From positions 1 through 64,000 of the forward strand of contig JAJFGU010000020.1 in NCBI GenBank assembly GCA_021775955.1: DNA of 64,000 nucleotides. Direction: 5' to 3'. The notes beneath the pieces are model-generated. The model did not search any database. It saw nothing but the letters and a program-made list of their open reading frames with translations, and was not told the DNA's origin. Origin of the DNA: Alphaproteobacteria bacterium. GTDB taxonomy: Bacteria; Pseudomonadota; Alphaproteobacteria; Micavibrionales; Micavibrionaceae. Shown here piece by piece: positions 1 to 8,613 of the stretch. Each line of letters starts with the position of its first letter. The first letter of the stretch is position 1. The position numbers and the translations under genes were made by a program.

Positions 1-127
1 GGTCGCGTTTTTCAAGATAATATTGGGTCGCCAGATTGGCCAGCGCCGCGGTAAAAACCCCGATGATCACAACCACGATCATCAGCTCGATTAGCGTGAA
101 ACCACGATTCGATTCTTTGTTGCGCAT
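1..127 (-). CDS. Type IV prepilin-like protein, 5' end only
   Basis: The gene starts at 127 with a good ribosome site (AAGGAG at 135-140) and runs off the left edge, so only about 42 residues are visible. They show a prepilin leader: a short charged start, a Gly-Phe cleavage junction (RGFTLIELMIV) with the conserved Glu at +5 of the mature protein, then a continuous hydrophobic helix. Proteins of this class are cut and N-methylated by a prepilin peptidase, a candidate for which lies at 26.3-27.1 kb, and are built into type IV pili or type II secretion pseudopili. Major pilin versus minor pseudopilin cannot be decided from the fragment. Confidence 0.8.
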   Translation of the reverse strand, partial: MRNKESNRGFTLIELMIVVVIIGVFTAALANLATQYYLEKRD

Positions 128-235
128 GGCGAAACTCCTTAAAAATGACTAGATTCGGAGATAGTTTAAGGCACAAACTTATAAATGGAAAGTATCATGG
201 AAGGAAACAGGGGATTAGCAGGCTTTGTCAGCCTT

Positions 236-1651
236 TTATTGAAAAGCCACCTCATTAAAACTACGCAATTTCCGGCTATGGATTTTTTCTGGCGAAAGCT
301 CCCTGAGCATCGTCATAGCCATGAGTCCGATCTGCAAATGCTGCTCGACCCGCTCACGGTAAAAGCTATCGGCCATACCAGGTAGCTTGAGATTACCGTG
401 CAGCGGCTTGTCGGAAACACATAAAAGCGTCCCGTAAGGCACGCGGAAACGAAACCCGTTGGCGGCAATCGTTCCCGATTCCATATCCATGGCAATGGCG
501 CGGCTTTGAGACAGCCTGCGGTTTTGTTTGATAAAAGAGCGCAGCTCCCAGTTCCGATCATCCGTGGTGGCAACCGTGCCGGTGCGCATGACTTTCTTCA
601 TGTCAAAGCCGCTCTCGCCTGTGACCTGCGCCACCGATGCTTCCAGCGCCACCTGGATCTCCGCCAGCGCCGGAACGGGAATACTCAGCGGCAAATCCTT
701 ATCGAGAATATGATCTTCGCGCAGATAACCATGCGCCAGAACGTAATCACCAAGATTTTGCGAACTGCGCAACCCCGCGCAATGGCCCAGCATCAGCCAG
801 GCATGCGGGCGCAGCACCGCGACATGATCGGTAATGGTTTTGGCATTGGACGGGCCGACACCGATATTAATCATGGTAATGCCCGAGCCGTCCTTGCGCT
901 TTAAATGATAGGCCGGCATTTGCGGCGTGCGCTTGCTATCCACCGGCCCGACAAAGCCGGAATAGCTGGCTGTCTTGGCTTTGCTTTTGCCGATCTTTAT
1001 AAACTCGTCGATATAAAACTGGTAATTGGTGAAAATCACATAGTTCTGAAAGTGATGGGAATCGCTGCCGCAATAATGCTTGAGACGTTGCAAACTCAAA
1101 TCAACGCGCGGCGCAGTAAACAGGGATAGCGGCCCCGGCTTTCCCTCCTCGACCCTGTAGGTCGCATTGGCAATCTCATCATCCATAACATCGAGATTGG
1201 GAACATCAAAAATTTGCGGCAATTCCTGTATCTGCTCGGCACTCAAGTCGCGCTCGAGATGAAAGTTCTCACCCAGCGCAAAATGAACGGGAATCGGCGT
1301 ATCACTGACGCCAACCTCAACCGATACATCATGATTATGGATGAGCAGTTCGAGCTGCTTGTGATAGTAGCGATCAAAAATATCGGGCCGCGTCACCGTT
1401 GTCGTATACGTGCCGGGCTTGGGTACAAAACCGTAGGAAAATCGTGAATCCGCCCGCCGCGCCACTTTTGTTGTGACCTTTACGTAAGGGTAACAGGCCG
1501 AAGCCCTCTCAACATCGGGTTTTTCTTTGGTGAAAAGGCGGAAGCGCTCCTGTAGATAAGCTGTATTGGCATCATAAATCTCCGTAATGGCATCCAGTGC
1601 CTTTTGCGGATCTTTGAATTTTCTGGCTTTGAAGGATTTGGGTTTGGACAT
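236..1651 (-). CDS. amn: AMP nucleosidase
   Basis: This 471-residue protein matches full-length AMP nucleosidase, which hydrolyses AMP to adenine and ribose 5-phosphate in the cytosol and so adjusts adenylate pools. The first ~170 residues resemble the family's N-terminal regulatory domain. The second half has the purine-nucleoside-phosphorylase fold, with a Gly-rich segment (INIGVGPSNAKT), the stretch LMLGHCAGLR, and the ribose/purine-binding segment AMDMESGTIAANG followed by VSDKPLHG. The gene lies 19 bp downstream of ftsY on the same strand and may be read as the last gene of a dapF/mtaB/ftsY-type unit. The ribosome site is weak. Identification rests on these motifs and the length. Confidence 0.93.
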   Translation of the reverse strand: MSKPKSFKARKFKDPQKALDAITEIYDANTAYLQERFRLFTKEKPDVERASACYPYVKVTTKVARRADSRFSYGFVPKPGTYTTTVTRPDIFDRYYHKQLELLIHNHDVSVEVGVSDTPIPVHFALGENFHLERDLSAEQIQELPQIFDVPNLDVMDDEIANATYRVEEGKPGPLSLFTAPRVDLSLQRLKHYCGSDSHHFQNYVIFTNYQFYIDEFIKIGKSKAKTASYSGFVGPVDSKRTPQMPAYHLKRKDGSGITMINIGVGPSNAKTITDHVAVLRPHAWLMLGHCAGLRSSQNLGDYVLAHGYLREDHILDKDLPLSIPVPALAEIQVALEASVAQVTGESGFDMKKVMRTGTVATTDDRNWELRSFIKQNRRLSQSRAIAMDMESGTIAANGFRFRVPYGTLLCVSDKPLHGNLKLPGMADSFYRERVEQHLQIGLMAMTMLRELSPEKIHSRKLRSFNEVAFQ

Positions 1652-1670
1652 AGGGCATCATGGCGGAAAA

Positions 1671-2858
1671 TCAGGCCGCGTTCAATCCTATTAAAGAACG
1701 CGCATATTCATCGGCGTTGAAGGGCTGCATATCTTCCATCTTTTCGCCGATACCAATGGCATGAACCGGCACGCCGAACTGATCGGCCAGCCCGACCAGA
1801 ACCCCGCCTTTGGCAGACCCATCAAGCTTGGTCACCACCAGCCCTGTGACATTAACCATGCTTTTGAAACTCTCGAGCTGCGAATAGGCATTTTGCCCGG
1901 TGGTGGCATCGAGCACCAATAAAGTGGCATGGGGCAGAGCTTCATCCTGTTTCTTGAGCACGCGGACAATCTTTTCCAGCTCGGCCATCAGATTGGCCTT
2001 GTTCTGCAGCCGCCCTGCCGTATCAATCAGCAGCACATCACTGCCGGCTTCTTTGGCTTTCTCGTAAGCCTCATAGGCCACAGCCGCCGCATCCGCGCCA
2101 ACCTCCTTGGTCACCAGCGGCGAGCCTGTGCGCTGCGCCCAAATCTCAAGCTGCTCAATTGCCGCCGCTCTGAACGTATCACCAGCGGCCATCATCACAG
2201 AGTGCCCGCCATCGCGCTTCAAATGCTGGGCCAGCTTGCCGATCGTGGTGGTTTTACCAACTCCGTTCACCCCACAGACCAGAATGACAAAAGGACCACC
2301 ATTAGCCGGCTTCCTGATTTCAAGCGGTTTGGCCACCGGACCCAACATCACCGCGACGCTTTCAGACAAAGCTTCTTTGACCTCTTCTTCGCTGATATCC
2401 TTGCCGAAGCGGTCCTTGGCAAAATCCGCCACCAGCGCCGCCGCGGTTTTCGGCCCGAGATCAGCGCTGATCAGCACCTCTTCCAGGTTATCAAGCATAT
2501 CCTGATCAAGCTTTTTCTTGGTAATGACATCGGTAATACCTTGGGAAATCTTATTGGTCGACTTGGCCAGCCCTTTGGTCAGGCGCGAAAGCCAGCCACC
2601 CTCATCCGTGTGATCGCTCAAATCCTCTGATTCCTGTGCATCTTCTGTCGGCATATGATCGGGAACCGGAATTTCCTCAAGCTCTTCGATAAGCTCGGTT
2701 TCCGTTTCCTGTAATTCGTGCTTCATGTCTTCGCTGATTTCGGAATCATATTCCGTCGGCGGCTCAAGCGCGGGATCACTCGGGCGGTGAATGAACCGCT
2801 CGTCATGCTCCTGCTTTTCCTGCTCGGCGATATTCTTGTTTTTACGCCAAAAGACCAT
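1671..2858 (-). CDS. ftsY: Signal recognition particle receptor FtsY
   Basis: FtsY is the membrane-associated GTPase that receives ribosome-nascent-chain complexes from Ffh and passes them to the Sec translocon. The protein has an acidic, Glu/Asp-rich N-terminal A domain (residues ~10-90), then the NG domain: G1 GVNGVGKTTT, G3 DTAGR, G4 TKLDGSAKGG and a terminal GIGEKMEDMQPF segment. I place the start at the ATG at 2858, preceded by AGGAGAGG; a GTG two codons upstream is also in frame but overlaps this ribosome site. It is 23 bp downstream of mtaB. The partner gene ffh lies 3 kb away. Confidence 0.96.
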   Translation of the reverse strand: MVFWRKNKNIAEQEKQEHDERFIHRPSDPALEPPTEYDSEISEDMKHELQETETELIEELEEIPVPDHMPTEDAQESEDLSDHTDEGGWLSRLTKGLAKSTNKISQGITDVITKKKLDQDMLDNLEEVLISADLGPKTAAALVADFAKDRFGKDISEEEVKEALSESVAVMLGPVAKPLEIRKPANGGPFVILVCGVNGVGKTTTIGKLAQHLKRDGGHSVMMAAGDTFRAAAIEQLEIWAQRTGSPLVTKEVGADAAAVAYEAYEKAKEAGSDVLLIDTAGRLQNKANLMAELEKIVRVLKKQDEALPHATLLVLDATTGQNAYSQLESFKSMVNVTGLVVTKLDGSAKGGVLVGLADQFGVPVHAIGIGEKMEDMQPFNADEYARSLIGLNAA

Positions 2859-2881
2859 GGTCACCTCTCCTAAGGGATATG

Positions 2882-4132
2882 TCAGAGAGACTGCCCTAAA
2901 AGCTGGTTCTTAGCAATACCGATGGTTTTAACCGGCGCAAGCGAACCAACCGGCAATTCCCGGTCGAGCTTGATAGGAATGAAGTTTTCTGAGCGGCCAA
3001 TATTTCCTTGTTCAACAATAACTTCCATATCTTTGTTGATGTGATTTTTGAGGAACTTTTCGCTCTGTTTTTCACCCAGAGAGCGCAAACGCGCCGCCCG
3101 TTCTTTTCTAACAGACGGCTCAACCTGCGGCATACGTGCCGCCAGGGTGCCGTCGCGCTCGGAATACGGAAACACATGCAAAAACGTCAAATCGCATTCT
3201 TGGACGATACCCAGCGTATTTTGGAACATTTCTTCGGTTTCGGTGGGGAAACCGGCGATAATATCGGCACCAAAGGACATTTCCGGACGAAACCCGCGTG
3301 CTTTACGACACAAATCGATAACATCTTCGCGTTGGTGGCGTCTTTTCATCCGTTTCAAGATCATATTATCGCCAGATTGCAGAGATAAGTGTAAATACGG
3401 CATCAAACGCTTCTCGGATTCAATAAGCTTCCAGAGATCATCATCAATCTCCACCGGGTCAAGCGAAGACAGCCGCAGGCGTTTTAAATCAGGCACCAGC
3501 GCCAGAACCCGGCGGATCATCTGGCCCAAACTCGGCTTACCCGGTAAATCCGGGCCGTAAGAGGTAACATCAACCCCGGTAAAAACAATCTCGTTATAGC
3601 CCGCTTCCACCAGCTTTTTCACCTGCTCGGCAATCACCCCAATCGGCACAGAGCGCGAATTCCCGCGCCCGTAAGGAATAATGCAAAACGTACAGCGATG
3701 ATCGCAGCCCTGCTGGACCTGAACAATCGCCCGCGCGCGGCTTTCAAAGCCCTCCAGCATATGAGAGACGGTTTCTTTGACGCTCATAATGTCATTGACC
3801 AGCACCTTCTCACCATTCAGCCCGTGCCAGGTTTCAGCCTCGAGTTTCAGGTCGTTACCGATCACCCGGTCGACCTCTTCCATCTGTGAGTACTTCTGGG
3901 GATCAATCTGTGCAGAGCAGCCGGTGACAATGATTTCAGCCTGTGGATTGTCTCGGCGTGCTTTTCTTATCGCCTGGCACGCCTGACGCTCGGCCTCCTT
4001 GGTCACAGCGCAGGTATTGAAGATAATAGCATCTTCCAGCCCCGCGCCCTTGGCATGGTCGCGCATCACCTCCGACTCATAGATATTGAGGCGGCAACCA
4101 AAGGTCACAATGTCCGGTTCTTTACTTGACAT
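2882..4132 (-). CDS. mtaB: tRNA t6A37 methylthiotransferase MtaB
   Basis: A radical-SAM methylthiotransferase of the MiaB/MtaB family. MtaB converts t6A at position 37 of ANN-decoding tRNAs to ms2t6A. The N-terminal UPF0004 domain has the three cluster-binding cysteines (in VTFGCRLN, FNTCAVT and VTGCSAQ). The radical-SAM triad is CDHRCTFC near residue 143, followed by IIPYGRGNSRS. A short TRAM-like tail follows after residue ~360. The length of 416 and the CRLN (rather than CQMN) motif favour MtaB over MiaB. It lies between ftsY and dapF, as in many alphaproteobacteria, but a plus-strand gene separates it from dapF here. Confidence 0.92.
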   Translation of the reverse strand: MSSKEPDIVTFGCRLNIYESEVMRDHAKGAGLEDAIIFNTCAVTKEAERQACQAIRKARRDNPQAEIIVTGCSAQIDPQKYSQMEEVDRVIGNDLKLEAETWHGLNGEKVLVNDIMSVKETVSHMLEGFESRARAIVQVQQGCDHRCTFCIIPYGRGNSRSVPIGVIAEQVKKLVEAGYNEIVFTGVDVTSYGPDLPGKPSLGQMIRRVLALVPDLKRLRLSSLDPVEIDDDLWKLIESEKRLMPYLHLSLQSGDNMILKRMKRRHQREDVIDLCRKARGFRPEMSFGADIIAGFPTETEEMFQNTLGIVQECDLTFLHVFPYSERDGTLAARMPQVEPSVRKERAARLRSLGEKQSEKFLKNHINKDMEVIVEQGNIGRSENFIPIKLDRELPVGSLAPVKTIGIAKNQLLGQSL

Positions 4133-4161
4133 AATTAGTACATTTTGTTATAAATACGGCC

Positions 4162-4758
4162 ATGTTTGGCTTTATAGATAAAATAGATAGGCTTTTACAA
4201 GCATTAAACCCAAGGCAGGTCATCTGCACGTCCGACCCGCAGGAAATTCATGATGCCTTTTTTCTTAAAAAAAGCTGCCACGCAGCCATTCTTCACCTTG
4301 ATGAGCCCACAAAAACCAAAATATACAATCAGTTTAACGCTCTGTCCCCTGCAATGTCTGAGCTACTGCCACAAATAAGAATAACCACACGCTACGAAAA
4401 AGAGCAGATTAATTACATTTTCTCCTCTTACAAACACTTGCGCACTCTTAAAGAGCCCCTTTTACCCCATAAGCAACTCGCTGGCTTTCTTAAAACTTTC
4501 GCTTCGGCAGTCTCAGGTTGCTTCCCTAACAAAACTCTTGATATTGAATACAGCATCCCCACTACTTCAGGATGGCATACAGACTCCTTTTCATTGGGCT
4601 GCACAATGCCTCTCGAAAAAACAGAACACACAACAGAATATCCAGGCATTTGGAGAAACAATCGCTCTCCCGAACATAGTATATTTTTCTTTGATAGAGC
4701 TATGTGGCACAAAGGTCCTAGCGTAGCAAGGCCACTTTTATTAGCCTACACTCCCTAA
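4162..4758 (+). CDS. Unknown protein, possible DUF1826-like / 2-oxoglutarate-oxygenase-like fold
   Basis: I do not recognise this 198-residue protein with certainty. It has no signal peptide or membrane segment. Its C-terminal third holds a WHTD motif (H-x-D, residues ~149-152), then FFFDRAMWHKGPS with a second His and an Arg ten residues on (ARPLLLAYTP). The H-x-D...H...R spacing is that of Fe(II)/2-oxoglutarate oxygenases and is also seen in DUF1826 proteins, so an iron or zinc site is possible. The gene is on the opposite strand inside the usual dapF-mtaB pair, its stop codon overlaps that of dapF by 4 bp, and it looks more AT-rich than its neighbours, all consistent with later insertion. 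Function unknown. Confidence 0.7.
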   Translation: MFGFIDKIDRLLQALNPRQVICTSDPQEIHDAFFLKKSCHAAILHLDEPTKTKIYNQFNALSPAMSELLPQIRITTRYEKEQINYIFSSYKHLRTLKEPLLPHKQLAGFLKTFASAVSGCFPNKTLDIEYSIPTTSGWHTDSFSLGCTMPLEKTEHTTEYPGIWRNNRSPEHSIFFFDRAMWHKGPSVARPLLLAYTP

Positions 4759-5567
4759 ATTTGAAGCTCACCCTCAAACACGTAAGACACCGGCCCGGTC
4801 ATCAGGACATGATCGTCTTCCTCGCGCCATTCGAGCATCAGCGAGCCGCCATCCATAATAATTTCAACATTACGGCCGGTTAATTCGCGTTGCGCCGCCG
4901 CCACGGCCGTTGCACAGGCCCCGGACCCGCAGGCCAGCGTAATCCCGGCGCCGCGCTCCCAGACACGCAATCTGATCTTGTTATCCCCCAGCACCTGCGC
5001 AAATTCGACATTGGCGCGCTCCGGGTATAGCTCATGGTTTTCGAAGATTGGTCCCATATCTTCCACACGGATACCCTCAAGGTTTTCCACAAAGAACACA
5101 CAATGCGGATTGCCCATGCCAACGGCGACCGGATCACGCGCCCCGCCCTGCCCGATCCCCAGATGGAGCGTGTCTTTTTCTTGTGCCAGCGGAATATCAG
5201 CCCATTCCAGCTGCGGCGGCCCCATATCAACCTCGACCGCCAACCCGTTTTGCACCATGTGGCAGGCTAAAACCCCGGCTTTTGTCTCAATCAGACAGCT
5301 CTGCTCGCCCTTTTCTTTCATATATAAATCAGCAACACAGCGCGTGGCATTGCCGCAGCTCTCGGCCTCGGAGGCATCGGGGTTGAAAATACGCATGAAA
5401 AGCGCAGCCTCATTGGTCGGCTCCAGCACGATCACCTGGTCGCAACCCACACCAAAACGCCGGTCCGCGATATGGCGGATCAGCTCCGGTGAGAGGGTAT
5501 CAGCCTTACTCCGATGGTCGAGGATGACAAAATCATTGCCCAATCCGTGCATCTTTTTAAAGTTCAT
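4755..5567 (-). CDS. dapF: Diaminopimelate epimerase
   Basis: DapF interconverts LL- and meso-diaminopimelate, the last step before lysine and a peptidoglycan precursor. The protein shows both catalytic half-sites: ESCGNATRC (Cys of the first half, residue ~75) and LACGSGACA (Cys of the second half, residue ~220), and the start MHGLGNDF. I take the ATG at 5567 (MNFKKMHGLGND), since upstream codons have no counterpart in the family and run into a repeat. Length 270 is normal. The gene is convergent with the 198-codon gene, sharing 4 bp at the stops. Confidence 0.95.
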   Translation of the reverse strand: MNFKKMHGLGNDFVILDHRSKADTLSPELIRHIADRRFGVGCDQVIVLEPTNEAALFMRIFNPDASEAESCGNATRCVADLYMKEKGEQSCLIETKAGVLACHMVQNGLAVEVDMGPPQLEWADIPLAQEKDTLHLGIGQGGARDPVAVGMGNPHCVFFVENLEGIRVEDMGPIFENHELYPERANVEFAQVLGDNKIRLRVWERGAGITLACGSGACATAVAAAQRELTGRNVEIIMDGGSLMLEWREEDDHVLMTGPVSYVFEGELQI

Positions 5568-5579
5568 AACCTTATTCCT

Positions 5580-5738
5580 TAACCGCAGATGGACGCGGAT
5601 TTTTTTAACCGTCATTCCAGCGAAAGCTGGAATCCATAATTACTTTAAACGCACTTCTTAAGTTATGAATGGATCCCGGCCTTCGCCGGGATGACGATGT
5701 TTTTTAATCTGTGCTTATCTGTGTCCATCTGTGGTTTA
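5580..5738. repeat. Nested palindromic intergenic repeats
   Basis: Two palindromes lie one inside the other. The outer arms are ACCGCAGATGGACGCGGAT (5582-5600) and a diverged inverse copy reading ATCTGTGTCCATCTGTGGT (5718-5736). Inside, 5611-5695 starts with GTCATTCCAGC and ends with CCGGGATGAC and contains two hairpins (CCAGCgaaaGCTGG and CCCGGCcttcGCCGGG). The inner unit belongs to the GTCATtCC...GGaATGAC type found elsewhere in this window. No protein is encoded. Confidence 0.8.
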
Positions 5739-5836
5739 AACACTTTTCTTGACAATATAGCAATTTCAGCCTAATTTCCCACCAAATTCCACTGACATTA
5801 ATGAAAGTCAGTGCCCAGAGGTCTTAAGACCAGGTA

Positions 5837-5870
5837 CCCCCCAGTCGGCGAAGCTACGCTCACTGGGGCA
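5837..5870. repeat. Short hairpin repeat (CCCCAGT...ACTGGGG)
   Basis: Arms CCCCAGT (5839-5845) and ACTGGGG (5862-5868) enclose 16 bases that contain a further small inversion (GCG...CGC). It lies in the 407-bp gene-free stretch between dapF and ffh, which otherwise holds only the repeats before and after it. Confidence 0.6.
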
Positions 5871-5880
5871 TTTTAACATT

Positions 5881-5961
5881 GTCATCCCGAACGCGTTAGC
5901 GGAGGGATCTCATGATTTAGAGCATAAATTTATGAGATTTCTCACATACGTTCGAAATGAC
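5881..5961. repeat. GTCAT...ATGAC palindromic repeat abutting ffh
   Basis: An 81-bp unit beginning GTCATCCCGAACG and ending CGTTCGAAATGAC, with an internal inverted pair (GATCTCAT / ATGAGATTT). The ends are imperfect inverted copies of each other. It stops 13 bp before the ffh start codon and contains a spurious in-frame ATG (5957), so an automatic start call for ffh could wrongly include repeat sequence. Confidence 0.75.
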
Positions 5962-5974
5962 AGAGAAAGAAAAC

Positions 5975-7531
5975 ATGTTCGAGTCATTAAGTGACAAATT
6001 AGGAAGTGTATTCGACTCTCTTCGGGGCAAAGGCACCCTGTCGGAAAACGATGTCATGGCCGCAGCGCGGGAAATCCGTGTGGCGCTGCTCGAGGCCGAT
6101 GTTGCCCTGCCCGTGGTTAAAGATTTCATCGAAACCATCAAACAAAAAGCCACCGGTCAGGAGATCGTCAAAGGCGTTAATCCCGGCCAACAGGTTATCA
6201 AAATTGTCCATGATGCAATCATTGAGCTTTTGGGCTCTGAAAAAGACCCCATGCAATTTGGAACGCCTCCATGCGCTTATCTGATGGTTGGCCTGCAGGG
6301 CTCGGGTAAAACGACATCTACGGCTAAAATCGCCAAACATCTAACTCGCAAACATAACAAAAAAGTCCTGATGGCGTCTCTCGATGTTTATCGCCCGGCG
6401 GCGCAGGAACAGCTCAGACAACTCGGTGAGCAAACCGACATTGCCACGCTCGAAATTGTCGAAGATCAAAAACCACTTGATATTGCCAAACGCGCCATGG
6501 AGATGGGGCGCAAAGAAGGCTTTGATGTTGTAATCCTTGACACCGCAGGCCGCCTGTCAATTGACGAAGCCCTGATGGATGAAATCACCCAAATCAAAAA
6601 AGCCGTCAAACCTATTGAAACGCTGCTGGTCGCCGATGCGATGACCGGACAAGACGCCGTGCAAACCGCAACGGCCTTTGATGCCAGCGTTGATATTAGC
6701 GGTATCATGCTGACCCGCATTGATGGTGACGCACGGGGCGGCGCGGCGATGAGCATGAGAGCCGTCACCGGAAAACCTATAAAGCTTCTTGGGACTGGCG
6801 AGAAAATAGATGCGCTTGAATCTTTCCATCCCGACCGGATCGCCGGACGCATTCTTGGTATGGGTGATGTGGTCTCTCTGGTTGAAAAAGCAGTGGAAAC
6901 CGTCGATCAGGAAGACGCGGCCAAAATGGCCGCCAAATTCAAAAAGGGCAAATTTGATTTCAACGATCTGCTGTCCCAGATGCAGCAGATGAGCAAAATG
7001 GGCGGCATGGGCGCGATGATGAAAATGATGCCGGGCCTGGGCAAAATGGCGGCGCAAATGGACGAGGCCGGCATTGATGATTCCGTCATGAAAAAACAGG
7101 AAGCGATTATTTTTTCGATGACTTTGAAAGAGCGCGAAAAGCCGGATTTGCTCAACGCCTCACGCAAAAAGCGCATTGCCACCGGATCGGGCACAAGCGT
7201 GCAGGAGATCAACCAGATCGTTAAACAACTTAAACAGATGCAAACCATGATGAAGCGCATGCGCAAAATGGGCAGCGGCAAAATGATGGGCATGATGAAA
7301 GAAATGATGGGCGGCAATATGGACGGGCTGGCAGGAGCCATGAACCCAGACGCTCTGGCTGAAGACATGGCAGCAGCAGATGAAGGCGGCCTCGGCCCCA
7401 ACCCCTTCGCCCCCGGCGGCGCGCTAGCGGGTCAGGCCATGCCGGGTGATTTAGAGAGTTTATTAGGCGGTCCCGCACAACCAAAAGGCAGCAGCAAGAA
7501 AAGCAAGCGCAAGAAGGGAAAACGGAAATGA
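5975..7531 (+). CDS. ffh: Signal recognition particle protein Ffh (SRP54)
   Basis: Ffh binds signal peptides and 4.5S RNA and, with FtsY, delivers proteins to the membrane. The N domain is followed by G motifs (GLQGSGKTTST, DTAGR, TRIDGDARGG) and a long methionine-rich M domain (residues ~300-450, with MMKMMPG, MMKRMRKMG and similar). A Lys/Ser-rich basic tail (KKSKRKKGKRK) ends the protein. I use the ATG at 5975 (MFESLSDKL), not 5957, which lies in a repeat. At 518 residues it is slightly long because of a Gly/Ala/Asp-rich linker before the tail. It heads the ffh-rpsP-rimM-trmD-rplS cluster. Confidence 0.96.
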   Translation: MFESLSDKLGSVFDSLRGKGTLSENDVMAAAREIRVALLEADVALPVVKDFIETIKQKATGQEIVKGVNPGQQVIKIVHDAIIELLGSEKDPMQFGTPPCAYLMVGLQGSGKTTSTAKIAKHLTRKHNKKVLMASLDVYRPAAQEQLRQLGEQTDIATLEIVEDQKPLDIAKRAMEMGRKEGFDVVILDTAGRLSIDEALMDEITQIKKAVKPIETLLVADAMTGQDAVQTATAFDASVDISGIMLTRIDGDARGGAAMSMRAVTGKPIKLLGTGEKIDALESFHPDRIAGRILGMGDVVSLVEKAVETVDQEDAAKMAAKFKKGKFDFNDLLSQMQQMSKMGGMGAMMKMMPGLGKMAAQMDEAGIDDSVMKKQEAIIFSMTLKEREKPDLLNASRKKRIATGSGTSVQEINQIVKQLKQMQTMMKRMRKMGSGKMMGMMKEMMGGNMDGLAGAMNPDALAEDMAAADEGGLGPNPFAPGGALAGQAMPGDLESLLGGPAQPKGSSKKSKRKKGKRK

Positions 7532-7911
7532 AACAACTTGGCTTAACATTCCTAATATTGACGACATGGCATACACCCGCACATGCCTGTATCCGCAGTA
7601 GCTATGAGGAGTATTTCACGGGACCTTTGCTAATCAGCCTAGCTCTGGCGATTTTTGGAATCATCAGCTACATCCTGTGCAAATATTTAGACAAAATTTT
7701 AGCCAGAAATAAAGCTGGCGCAGAAAAGGTGAAATCAGGACCAATAAAACGCCATATAAAAATCTTTGTGGCTCTTTTCCTGATTTTCTTTTGGCTCATT
7801 TTTCCACCTGTCGTCATTTTAAATTACGACGCTATTAAAAAGGACTGGGAAATTAGAGCCGCACAAAAACAAAACCCTGATGAACTCAGAAAAGTTATGT
7901 TTTGTTTGTAA
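7528..7911 (+). CDS. Small membrane protein of unknown function
   Basis: A 127-residue protein with an N-terminal hydrophobic segment ending in a likely signal-peptidase site (THAC, residues ~18-21; the Cys could also be a lipidation site). It has two further membrane spans (residues ~31-52 and ~77-99) and a charged tail. Its ATG overlaps the ffh stop (ATGA), so it is translationally coupled to ffh. It separates ffh from rpsP, which are normally adjacent. No family recognised. Confidence 0.65.
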   Translation: MKQLGLTFLILTTWHTPAHACIRSSYEEYFTGPLLISLALAIFGIISYILCKYLDKILARNKAGAEKVKSGPIKRHIKIFVALFLIFFWLIFPPVVILNYDAIKKDWEIRAAQKQNPDELRKVMFCL

Positions 7912-7949
7912 TTTTTTAAACTTTAACCAAACCAAAGGAGAAAACTGAA

Positions 7950-8603
7950 ATGGCACTAGCAATCAGACTATCAAGAATGGGGCGTAAGAACCGTCCGTTC
8001 TACCGCATCGTGGTCGCGGATAAACGCATGCCGCGCGACGGGCGTTACATCGAGCGTCTCGGGACCTACAACCCCCTGCTCCCCGATGATCAGGAGCGCG
8101 TGAAACTCGTGGAGGATCGCATCAAATACTGGCTTTCCCAGGGTGCAAAGCCATCCGAGCGCGTTTCCATCTTTCTTGGCAAAGCCGGTCTTGCAGAAGT
8201 ACCCGCCCAACCAAACCGTCCAGGCAAATCTGCGCCGAGCGAAAAAACACTGCAGCGCATTGAGGACAAGAAGGAACGCGTAGCCAAGGCGAAGGAAGCC
8301 GCTGAAGAAGCGGCCAAGGCTCCTCCACCTCCACCGGAGGCCCCGGCCGAAGCTGAAGCACCTGCAGAGGAAGCTAAAGAAGAAACGCCAACTGACGCCC
8401 CTGCGGAAGAGGCAAAAGAAGAAGCCCCTGCTGCTGAAGAAAAAGCAGAAGAACCCAAAACGGAAGAGCCTGCTGAAGAACCTAAAGCTGAGGAAGCCGC
8501 TCCTGCTGAGGAAAAGGCGGAAGAAAAACCTGCTGAAGAGCCTAAGGCTGAAGAAGAGGCCCCTGCTGAAGAAGCAAAAGAAGAAGAGAAGAAAGAAGAC
8601 TAA
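7950..8603 (+). CDS. rpsP: 30S ribosomal protein S16 with a long acidic tail
   Basis: Residues 1-~85 are a normal S16, which binds 16S rRNA and helps assemble the 30S subunit (start [20 protein letters not shown], then [11 protein letters not shown] and [12 protein letters not shown]). After residue ~95 comes a tail of about 120 residues made almost only of Glu, Ala, Pro and Lys in loose repeats such as PAEEAKEE and EEPKAEE. Many alphaproteobacterial S16 proteins are longer than the ~82-residue E. coli form, but this tail exceeds the ribosomal part. A strong ribosome site (AAGGAG) lies 8 bp before the start. The tail should be disordered and strongly acidic. Confidence 0.95.
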   Translation: MALAIRLSRMGRKNRPFYRIVVADKRMPRDGRYIERLGTYNPLLPDDQERVKLVEDRIKYWLSQGAKPSERVSIFLGKAGLAEVPAQPNRPGKSAPSEKTLQRIEDKKERVAKAKEAAEEAAKAPPPPPEAPAEAEAPAEEAKEETPTDAPAEEAKEEAPAAEEKAEEPKTEEPAEEPKAEEAAPAEEKAEEKPAEEPKAEEEAPAEEAKEEEKKED

Positions 8604-8613
8604 CGCACCAAAT

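Noticed and set aside
185-385. Short plus-strand frame at the amn 3' end
   Set aside because: Overlaps amn antisense and lacks a ribosome site and coding-like composition.
1929-2630. Plus-strand frame of 233 codons opposite ftsY
   Set aside because: Antisense shadow of a gene with all GTPase motifs.
5580-5961. CRISPR array
   Set aside because: The repeats are palindromes of different types with no regular spacers; no cas genes are nearby.
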